Shown here piece by piece: positions 1 through 5,044 of a stretch of 7,233 nt of DNA. Source of the DNA: Acidimicrobiales bacterium. Lineage in GTDB: Bacteria; Actinomycetota; Acidimicrobiia; Acidimicrobiales; RAAP-2. Within the stretch, counting starts at the first letter, position 1. Each line of letters opens with the position of its first letter. The translations under genes and the position numbers were made by a program. Location: positions 1 through 7,233 of the forward strand of contig JADGOK010000035.1 in assembly GCA_017882985.1 (NCBI GenBank). The letters are read 5' to 3'. The notes below the pieces were generated by a model. It searched no databases. It saw only the letters and a program-made list of their open reading frames with translations, and was not told where the DNA came from.

Positions 1-270
1 CTCGACGCCGGCGCCCTCCTGGGTCGTCATCACAGTGCGGCCAGCATTCGCGGCGGTGACGCACAGGAGAACGTGGACGTCGTGCGGCGATTCCTCGCCG
101 GCGAGCCGGGACCGGTCTTTGACGTCGCGTGCGCCAACGCGGCGCTGGCCCTCATTGTCGCGGGACGTGCGACAACTCTGGACGAGGGCTTCGCGATGGC
201 CACGGCGAGCGTCGCCGAAGGTCACGCCGCGACCGCCCTCGACCGCCTCGTAGAACTGTCAAACGCCTAG
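1..270 (+). CDS. trpD: Anthranilate phosphoribosyltransferase, C-terminal part (cut by window start)
   Basis: TrpD transfers the phosphoribosyl group of PRPP to anthranilate, the second dedicated step of tryptophan synthesis, in the cytoplasm. Only the last 89 residues are present; the 5' end lies outside the window. The reading frame is open from base 1 to the TAG at 268-270. The visible part begins LDAGALLGRHHSAAS, followed by RGGDAQENVDVVRRFLAGE, then a helix-rich end containing CANAALALIVAGRA. The GGD-x-x-EN motif followed by a leucine-rich helix and an NAA(x)AL(x)VAGRA segment is the usual C-terminal pattern of TrpD. The catalytic N-terminal part and the PRPP-binding glycine loop are outside the window. 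The gene is convergent with the gamma-carbonic-anhydrase-like gene, and the two stops share the palindrome CTAG, so no terminator fits between them. A related nucleoside-phosphorylase-fold protein is a less likely alternative. Confidence 0.9.
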   Translation, partial: LDAGALLGRHHSAASIRGGDAQENVDVVRRFLAGEPGPVFDVACANAALALIVAGRATTLDEGFAMATASVAEGHAATALDRLVELSNA

Positions 271-782
271 AGCGAGCGCAGGTCCTTCTTGTACCGACGC
301 GCGTTGTCGACGTAGGACGCTACGCCACTGGTGATCGCGCCCTCGTCGCTCGCACCCTCTTTGATCAGTGCGGGCACGCCAACCGCCAGCGCGCCGGGCG
401 GCACGTCCATGCCGTTGCGCACGACGGCTCCGGCGCCAACCGTGGCACCGCTGAACACGTTGGCCCGATGCAGTACGATCGAACCGCTGCCCACGAGGGC
501 GCGGTCGTGAATGACGCATCCTTCTAAGTGGGCCAGATGCCCAATCACGCAGTCGTCACCGATGACGGTCGGGTACTCGGCGACAGCGTGCACGACGGCC
601 CCGTCCTGGATCGACGTGCGCTCGCCCACGATGATCGTGCCGTAGTCACCGCGCAGCACCGCACCGGGCCAGACCGACGACTCCGCCCCGATCCTCACGT
701 CGCCAATCACGACCGCGTCGGGATGGATGAAGGCGTCAGCGTGAATGGTCGGCGTCCGGTCACCCAGTGCGTAGATCGGCAT
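267..782 (-). CDS. Gamma-carbonic-anhydrase-like hexapeptide-repeat protein (YrdA/PaaY type)
   Basis: This 171-residue cytoplasmic protein is a left-handed beta-helix of hexapeptide repeats, matching the gamma-carbonic anhydrase/YrdA family in length and order of motifs. Repeats cover roughly residues 15-135 and a helical tail follows. The family core LRGD (43-46) and IQDG (58-61) is present, giving equivalents of active-site Arg, Asp and Gln (R44, D46, Q59). Two of the usual three metal-binding histidines are visible, H65 and H82 (IGH). The third site, normally His in a GH-x4-H pattern, is Glu87 in IGHLAHLEGC, with an extra His at 85. The Asn usual just before IQD is Ser57. Activity as a carbonic anhydrase is therefore uncertain; many family members have unknown substrates. 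The start is ATG with an AGGAG site six bases upstream. It is the last gene of the DUF512-der operon and overlaps the trpD stop by three bases. Confidence 0.88.
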   Translation of the reverse strand: MPIYALGDRTPTIHADAFIHPDAVVIGDVRIGAESSVWPGAVLRGDYGTIIVGERTSIQDGAVVHAVAEYPTVIGDDCVIGHLAHLEGCVIHDRALVGSGSIVLHRANVFSGATVGAGAVVRNGMDVPPGALAVGVPALIKEGASDEGAITSGVASYVDNARRYKKDLRSL

Positions 783-786
783 TCGT

Positions 787-793
787 CTCTCCT
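787..793 (-). promoter_or_regulatory. Shine-Dalgarno site of the gamma-carbonic-anhydrase-like gene
   Basis: On the minus strand the sequence AGGAGAG lies just before the ATG at 782; the AGGAG core is six bases from the start codon. It overlaps the TAG stop of the upstream zinc-ribbon gene (794-792), so a ribosome terminating there sits on this site. It supports the ATG start and suggests translational coupling. Confidence 0.75.
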
Positions 794-974
794 AGTGGCT
801 CAGCCACGAAACTAACTGATAGATCCGCCAGATGAGATAGATAATGGTCGCGACGATGACGAACCGCCAGCGCCACGGAATGGGCTCCCTGGCCGCCTCG
901 ACGACCGGCTGGCCGCAGATGTCACAGACCTCGCCCTCCACCGGGCGGTCGCAGGTCTCACACCACGTGGCCAC
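792..974 (-). CDS. Small zinc-ribbon, single-pass membrane protein of unknown function
   Basis: The 60-residue product has two CxxC pairs (C5/C8 in CETC and C17/C20 in CDIC) spaced like a rubredoxin-type zinc ribbon. A polar linker follows (21-35), then a hydrophobic segment at about 37-58 rich in Ile, Val, Trp and Tyr that can span the membrane once, interrupted only by Arg50. I do not recognise a named family. The likely arrangement is a cytoplasmic zinc-binding head anchored to the inner membrane. The start is GTG; it overlaps the der stop as TAGTG, with no clear Shine-Dalgarno site, so translation probably follows reinitiation after der. It lies between der and the gamma-carbonic-anhydrase-like gene in a four-gene operon. 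The ordered cysteine pairs, membrane segment and tight fit between neighbours make it a credible gene despite its size. Its function cannot be read from the sequence. Confidence 0.82.
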   Translation of the reverse strand: MATWCETCDRPVEGEVCDICGQPVVEAAREPIPWRWRFVIVATIIYLIWRIYQLVSWLSH

Positions 975-2269
975 TATTCGACTCGAACGCGCACTCGAAG
1001 TGGTTGCGAACCTAACGCGAATCGCTCGCGCAAGGAACGTTCGACGTAGCGCAGATAGGTCGGCGGTAGTCGTCCGGCGACGAAGAGCGTGAAGGTCGGC
1101 GGCTCAATCGCACCTTGGACCGCGTAGCGGATCTTGCCGGTCGGCGCGGGCTGCTTGATCTGGAGATCGCGAATGGCGCGGTTGAGCGCTCCGGTCGGGA
1201 CCCGCTTCACGTAGTCCGCCGCGGCGATGGACAGCGCGGGAAGGATCCGGTGCACACCCTTACCCGACGTTGCCGTTGTCTTCATGACTGGCGCGTCGCC
1301 GAGGAACGCCAGCTTCTCGCCCACGGTCGCAAGGACCGACTCACGTTCTTCGGTGGGAACGAGTTCCCACTTGTTCAGCACCACGAGCGACGGGCAGCCC
1401 GCCGCCGAGATCCGCTCAGCGAGACGCTGATCCTGACCGGTCGCTCCCTGGGTCGCGTCGATGACGAGCACCGCGATGTCGGCCCGGTCGAGCGCGTCGA
1501 GACTTCGCAAGACCGCGTACGTCTCGAGACCGGCCTCGGTCTTGGCCCGCCGGCGCATACCCGCCGTATCGATGAAGCGAATGAGGCCGGCCTCGGTGTC
1601 GACGACCGTGTCAATGGCGTCACGAGTGGTCCCTGGCATGTCGTGCACCACCGAACGCTCTTCGCCGATCAGCTTGTTGAAGAGCGTGGATTTGCCAACG
1701 TTGGGACGTCCCACGATCGCGACGCGCAGTGCACCGTCGTCGTCGGCGTCAGCGATCTCTTCGTCCTCGTGTTGTCCACCGAGTTGGTCGACGATGAAGT
1801 CAAGCAGGTCGCCGGCGCCGCGACCGTGCAACGCACTGACCGTGTGAGGATCGCCAGCCCCCAACTGCAGGAACTCCCAACTGGCGTTCTCGTGGTTGGT
1901 GTCGTCGACCTTGTTGACGACGAGAATGACTGGTCGACCACTTCGCAGAGCCCAGCGCGCGGCGTGGGTGTCTTCGTCCACGAGTCCGGTGGTGACGTCG
2001 ACCACTAGAAGAACGAGGTCTGCGCTGGCGAGCGCGGCCTCGGCTTGCTGGGAGACTTTCGCCTCCAGCGTGTCACCCGCTTCGAGCCATCCTCCGGTGT
2101 CGACGACTTCGAACGCCAGGCCGCGCCAGTCGACCTCGACCGCCTTTCGGTCCCGCGTCACCCCGCGGTGCTCTTCGACGACCGCGATGCGCTTTCCGGC
2201 GAGGCGGTTCACGATTGAACTCTTTCCCACGTTGGGACGTCCGACAATGACGACTTGGGGCTTCTTCAC
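974..2269 (-). CDS. der: Ribosome-biogenesis GTPase Der (EngA)
   Basis: Der is an essential GTPase with two GTPase domains in tandem that acts in late assembly of the 50S ribosomal subunit. This 431-residue protein has the full layout. GTPase domain 1 has GRPNVGKS at 10-17, a GVTRD switch around 36-40, DTGG at 57-60 and NKVD at 119-122. An acidic linker at about 166-179 (EDEEIADADDD) leads to GTPase domain 2, with GRPNVGKS at 187-194, GTTRD at 213-217, DTAG at 234-237 and NKWE at 299-302. The KH-like RNA-binding domain fills about 345-431. All nucleotide-binding motifs are intact and the length is at the short end of the usual range. The start is GTG, overlapping the stop of the DUF512 gene as GTGA, with no strong Shine-Dalgarno site, so translation is probably coupled. 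Its 3' end overlaps the zinc-ribbon gene by one base. Identification is secure. Confidence 0.97.
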   Translation of the reverse strand: MKKPQVVIVGRPNVGKSSIVNRLAGKRIAVVEEHRGVTRDRKAVEVDWRGLAFEVVDTGGWLEAGDTLEAKVSQQAEAALASADLVLLVVDVTTGLVDEDTHAARWALRSGRPVILVVNKVDDTNHENASWEFLQLGAGDPHTVSALHGRGAGDLLDFIVDQLGGQHEDEEIADADDDGALRVAIVGRPNVGKSTLFNKLIGEERSVVHDMPGTTRDAIDTVVDTEAGLIRFIDTAGMRRRAKTEAGLETYAVLRSLDALDRADIAVLVIDATQGATGQDQRLAERISAAGCPSLVVLNKWELVPTEERESVLATVGEKLAFLGDAPVMKTTATSGKGVHRILPALSIAAADYVKRVPTGALNRAIRDLQIKQPAPTGKIRYAVQGAIEPPTFTLFVAGRLPPTYLRYVERSLRERFALGSQPLRVRVRVE

Positions 2270-3642
2270 GATGTCACCAGACGCGTCGAGCGCACGGACT
2301 CGAGTGTCGAGCGCAGGTCGCTGCCAGTCGTGCGAACGGTCGTCACCGGCCGTGGCAGATCGTCCAAAGTCAGGCCGTCGAGGAACCTTCCTTCGGAGAG
2401 GCAGACGTCGGGCAGGAGACAGACACTCGACGCGGATACGTTCTCCAGCGCGCGAATCAGGTCTTGACCCGTCAGCAGTCCCGCCACCTTGATGTTGCCG
2501 CCGAAGTAGCCGTTCGCCACCGAGAGGATCGACACGTCATGAAAGCCGTGTTCGTCAAGGAGGTCTCGCAAGAGGGGCGCCGCGTACTCGCCGGTGATGA
2601 CGATCACCTCATCGCCGAATCGGACCTCGCGGTCGCCCCCCCGTGGCGCACGGTAGCCCCAGGCCGGGGCACCGTCCACGGATTGGAAAAATCCTGTGCC
2701 GAGGCGCTCCATAGGTGTTTGGTCGATGAAACTCTGGCGGAACGCGGCGACCAGCCCGATGCCGTTCTCCGCCTGGTCGAGGCTCTCGAATTGGGTGGCT
2801 GACGGTGGCGTGAGCCCCGCGACCAGATAGAACTCGTCGCTCGCGAAAACCGAAACCCGTCCGAGGAGGCCCTGACCGAAGCGTTGAAAGCGCTCGGCGA
2901 GTTCCACGACGTCAAGCGCCTCCTGGGCGGTGTGGGGGCGCATTGACTCTTCGAGGGAAAACGAACTGACGCCGACGGGCACCAGCGCGACGGACGTGAG
3001 TTCGGGGTAGAGCGAGAAGACGTCGTGGAGGGTGCGGACGAGTTCTGCGCCGTCGTTCACTCCTGGACAGACGACCACCTGCGCGTGGACCTCAATGCCG
3101 GCGCGCAAGAGTTCTCGCAACCAGCGCAGACTGGTGGCGCCGCGGGGATTGCGCAGCATCTGCGCGCGTAACTCGGGATTGGTCGAGTGGATCGAAACGT
3201 ACAACGGGGACAGCTTCTCGTCGATCACGCGTTCCAGGTCGAATTCGGTGAAGCGGGTGAGGGTCGTGTAGTTGCCGTACAAGAAGGAGAGACGAAAGTC
3301 GTCGTCCTTCACGTACAGCGATCGGCGCATGCCCTTGGGCAATTGGTAGATGAAGCAGAACGAACAGTGGTTGTCACAGGTGCGGATACGGTCGAACACC
3401 GCCGAATCGATCGAAAGACCGAGTGGCTGGCCCGCCTGCTTGCGTACGATAACCCTTCGTTGCAAGGGTTCGCCGTCGCGCCGGATTAGCAGCGTCACGT
3501 CGTCGCCGTCGATCAACTGCTGGTATTCGATGATGTCGCTCGGTGCGCGGCCGTTGACGGCCACGAGCTCGTCGCCGACCGCCAAATCGACGTTCGCCGC
3601 CGGAGAATCAGCGGAAATTGAGGAAATTCGGGCACCCGACAC
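2266..3642 (-). CDS. DUF512 family PDZ/radical-SAM-like iron-sulfur protein
   Basis: This 458-residue protein belongs to the poorly characterised DUF512 family (annotated in cyanobacteria as a putative FeS oxidoreductase). A PDZ-like domain covers about residues 3-68 (I-SADSPAA, VGDELVAVNG). A radical-SAM-like core follows with C89-x3-C93-x2-C96 in CDNHCSFCF, which should bind a 4Fe-4S cluster and S-adenosylmethionine, and then the family signature QLPKGMR and DDDFRLSFLYGNYTTLT (about 100-129). YVSIHST and AQVVVCPGVNDG are typical barrel strands. The DUF512 domain fills the C-terminal half, ending with GYFGGNIKVAGLLTGQDLI. No substrate is established. No signal peptide or membrane segment is visible. 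It heads the operon with der; DUF512-der adjacency also occurs in other phyla, which hints at a shared role near ribosomes or translation, an inference only. The GTG start is the first possible one after an in-frame stop and sits six bases after a TAGGCT box, so the mRNA is probably leaderless. Confidence 0.92.
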   Translation of the reverse strand: MSGARISSISADSPAANVDLAVGDELVAVNGRAPSDIIEYQQLIDGDDVTLLIRRDGEPLQRRVIVRKQAGQPLGLSIDSAVFDRIRTCDNHCSFCFIYQLPKGMRRSLYVKDDDFRLSFLYGNYTTLTRFTEFDLERVIDEKLSPLYVSIHSTNPELRAQMLRNPRGATSLRWLRELLRAGIEVHAQVVVCPGVNDGAELVRTLHDVFSLYPELTSVALVPVGVSSFSLEESMRPHTAQEALDVVELAERFQRFGQGLLGRVSVFASDEFYLVAGLTPPSATQFESLDQAENGIGLVAAFRQSFIDQTPMERLGTGFFQSVDGAPAWGYRAPRGGDREVRFGDEVIVITGEYAAPLLRDLLDEHGFHDVSILSVANGYFGGNIKVAGLLTGQDLIRALENVSASSVCLLPDVCLSEGRFLDGLTLDDLPRPVTTVRTTGSDLRSTLESVRSTRLVTS

Positions 3643-3648
3643 CGCACC

Positions 3649-3654
3649 AGCCTA
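3649..3654 (-). promoter_or_regulatory. Predicted -10 box of the DUF512-der operon
   Basis: On the minus strand TAGGCT (TAnnnT) is followed by six bases, GGTGCG, and then the GTG start at 3642. No Shine-Dalgarno site lies between. In actinobacteria a TAnnnT box this close to the start codon usually marks transcription beginning at the start codon itself, giving a leaderless mRNA. I see no convincing -35 box. Confidence 0.65.
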
Positions 3655-3678
3655 GGGCCAGTCACCACACCTGCTTAC

Positions 3679-3684
3679 TAGGCT
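3679..3684 (+). promoter_or_regulatory. Predicted -10 box of ispH
   Basis: TAGGCT (TAnnnT) is followed by seven bases, GGCATCC, and the GTG start of ispH at 3692. There is no Shine-Dalgarno site, so a leaderless transcript is predicted. It is the mirror image of the -10 box of the divergent DUF512 gene. No clear -35 box is visible. Confidence 0.65.
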
Positions 3685-3691
3685 GGCATCC

Positions 3692-4729
3692 GTGAGTGTC
3701 GACAAGGTAGTTCTCGCGGCGCCGCGAGGCTTTTGTGCCGGAGTCGAGAAGGCCATCAAGGCGTTGGACTGGATGACCCGTATCTTCGAGGCGCCCATCT
3801 TTTGCTACCACGAGATCGTCCACAATCAGTTCGTCGTCAACCATTTCAAGTCACTCGGGGTCGTCTTCATCAACGACGTCGCCGAGGTGCCGCCCGGTGC
3901 ACCCGTCATGCTCAGTGCCCACGGCTCGCCCCCTCAGGTCATCGAGGCCGCCCGCGAAGCCGGTGGCACCGTCATCGACGCCGTCTGTCCCCTGGTCACC
4001 AAAGTCCACCACGAACTCAAGGTCCGCGCGCGGAAGGGCTACACCGTCCTCTACGTCGGACACGAGGGTCACGAGGAGGCTGTGGGGACGATGGCGGTCG
4101 CGCCCGATTCGGTCGTGCTCATTGAGTCGACCGAGGATATTGACCGGATCGACGACCAAAAGGGCCCCTTCGCCCTTCTTAGCCAGACGACGCTGAGTTA
4201 TGACGAATGGCAGCACTTGCGCGAGTACGCCGAACAGCGATTCCCCGACATCTGGATGCCCAACCGAAGTGACTTGTGCTTCGCGACGACCAATCGCCAG
4301 GCCGCACTTCGCACGATCGCCGCTCTCGCGGACGCCGTAATCGTCATCGGATCGGCCAATTCGTCCAACACCGTGGCACTCACCAAGGTCGCCGAGACGG
4401 TCGGATGTCCGCGCGTGCTTCGTGTGAACGGCGTGAGCGACCTCCCGTCTGACCTCAGTGGCGTCGTCGCGGTGACGGCCGGAGCATCGGCGCCCGAATC
4501 ACTGGTGAATGAGGTACTGGAATTCTTGGATCCGGTCAACGGTGTCGACGTGCGTTCGGTCACGGTTGAAGACGAATACTTCCCGCCGCCACCCGAACTA
4601 CGCGAAATGCTCAAGACGCTCTCCGCGGTACTCGATCTGATTCTCGCTTCACCAGCCGTGTCAACCTTTGACGGGCAGGCCGATCGCGAGTTCACTGCCG
4701 CCGAAGTCCTCTCGGCGACGGATTGCTAG
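3692..4729 (+). CDS. ispH: 4-hydroxy-3-methylbut-2-enyl diphosphate reductase (IspH/LytB)
   Basis: IspH is the last enzyme of the MEP pathway: an iron-sulfur enzyme that reduces HMBPP to IPP and DMAPP, the isoprenoid building blocks, in the cytoplasm. The 345-residue protein has the three cluster cysteines C15 (PRGFCAGV), C99 (DAVCPLVTKVH) and C196 (DLCFATTNRQ). The substrate-binding histidines are in YHEIVHN (H44), SAHG (H77) and GHEGHEEAVGTM (H127), with the acid at E129. SQTTLS and GSANSSNT, which bind the diphosphate, are also present. After the usual end near FPPPPELR (about 304) there is a 41-residue tail of unclear role. The GTG start sits seven bases after a TAGGCT box, so a leaderless mRNA is likely; the N-terminus SVDKVVLAAPRGFC agrees with the family. 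The gene is divergent from the DUF512-der operon and followed after 37 bases by a separate promoter. Confidence 0.97.
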   Translation: MSVDKVVLAAPRGFCAGVEKAIKALDWMTRIFEAPIFCYHEIVHNQFVVNHFKSLGVVFINDVAEVPPGAPVMLSAHGSPPQVIEAAREAGGTVIDAVCPLVTKVHHELKVRARKGYTVLYVGHEGHEEAVGTMAVAPDSVVLIESTEDIDRIDDQKGPFALLSQTTLSYDEWQHLREYAEQRFPDIWMPNRSDLCFATTNRQAALRTIAALADAVIVIGSANSSNTVALTKVAETVGCPRVLRVNGVSDLPSDLSGVVAVTAGASAPESLVNEVLEFLDPVNGVDVRSVTVEDEYFPPPPELREMLKTLSAVLDLILASPAVSTFDGQADREFTAAEVLSATDC

Positions 4730-4754
4730 GTATCGCGACCAGGCCTCCAAAGGC

Positions 4755-4760
4755 TAATGT
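4755..4760 (+). promoter_or_regulatory. Predicted -10 box for the small-protein/glycosyltransferase unit
   Basis: TAATGT (TAnnnT) is followed by six bases, TTATCT, and a GTG at 4767 that opens an 89-codon reading frame. No Shine-Dalgarno site precedes that GTG. The arrangement is the same leaderless layout as in the two divergent promoters upstream and selects GTG 4767 over the later in-frame ATG at 4785. No clear -35 box is seen in the 37-base gap after ispH. Confidence 0.6.
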
Positions 4761-4766
4761 TTATCT

Positions 4767-5036
4767 GTGAATTCATTCCCAAGCATGGACGTGTCGACGC
4801 GTGAGCAATGGATGGTCAAGTACCACCAGGACTGCCGGGGCCGCTATTGCCACGAAGACCTCGGCGTGGACCACGAGTTGCGCGTTCAGCACGAAGGGCA
4901 ACCGCGGTACGAACTGTCGGAGCGATTTGCGGATCTGGGGGGCCAGAAATCCCTCGATCGGTCCTTCACGCGCGAACCTCTCGAGTGCTTCGAGCCACCG
5001 GTGGCGCGCGTGTTCGCTCGAGCGAAGTCTTTGTAA
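4767..5036 (+). CDS. Small hypothetical protein, 89 residues, upstream of a glycosyltransferase
   Basis: I do not recognise this protein. It is polar and charged, with no signal peptide, membrane segment or repeat. Visible features are a REQWMVKYHQDCRGRYC stretch (about residues 12-28), with the cysteine pair C23 and C28 and nearby histidines, then ELRV and RYELSERF segments and a third cysteine in ECFEP (about 73). Coding is supported by codon positions: by eye count about three quarters of third positions are G or C but only about 40% of second positions. The proposed GTG start lies six bases after a TAATGT box. The stop TAA overlaps the AAGGAG site of the glycosyltransferase gene, nine bases before its ATG, so the two are probably co-transcribed and coupled. 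A role with the glycosyltransferase is possible but unproven. The ATG at 4785 is an alternative start. Confidence 0.65.
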   Translation: MNSFPSMDVSTREQWMVKYHQDCRGRYCHEDLGVDHELRVQHEGQPRYELSERFADLGGQKSLDRSFTREPLECFEPPVARVFARAKSL

Positions 5037-5040
5037 GGAG
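5035..5040 (+). promoter_or_regulatory. Shine-Dalgarno site that decides the glycosyltransferase start
   Basis: AAGGAG followed by AGTC and then ATG at 5045. It overlaps the TAA stop of the preceding small gene (5034-5036). It is the only strong ribosome-binding site in this reading frame and shows that the glycosyltransferase begins at 5045, not at the earlier in-frame ATG at 4808. Confidence 0.85.
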
Positions 5041-5044
5041 AGTC

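Larger units (their letters stand above)
3647..3686. repeat. Nine-base inverted repeat spanning two divergent promoters
   Basis: CCAGCCTAG (3647-3655) and CTAGGCTGG (3678-3686) are perfect reverse complements separated by 22 bases. Each arm contains the proposed -10 box of one divergent gene. The symmetry may only reflect two identical -10 boxes with matching flanks, or it could be an operator-like site bound by a regulator or by RNA polymerase on both sides. The spacing is too wide for a simple tight hairpin, and no U-run follows, so a terminator is unlikely. Confidence 0.7.

Noticed and set aside
1115..2008. Long open frame of 297 codons on the plus strand opposite der
   Set aside because: It lies entirely antisense to a securely identified der gene, has no recognisable motif, and results from high GC on the opposite strand.
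3647..3686. Inverted repeat read as a transcription terminator
   Set aside because: The arms are 22 bases apart, there is no U-run, and the flanking genes diverge, so no transcript from inside the window ends here.
4198..4695. Open frame of 165 codons on the minus strand opposite ispH
   Set aside because: It is a Ser/Thr-rich antisense shadow of a well-conserved gene with no motif or ribosome-binding site that I can see.
4730..4766. Terminator or riboswitch between ispH and the small gene
   Set aside because: The gap is only 37 bases, shows no stem-loop with a U-tract, and is explained by a TAnnnT promoter box.
4808..5044. In-frame 5' extension of the glycosyltransferase from ATG 4808
   Set aside because: The extension is Arg/Pro-rich low-complexity translation typical of an out-of-frame shadow, has no ribosome-binding site, and overlaps the small gene; ATG 5045 has AAGGAG just upstream.
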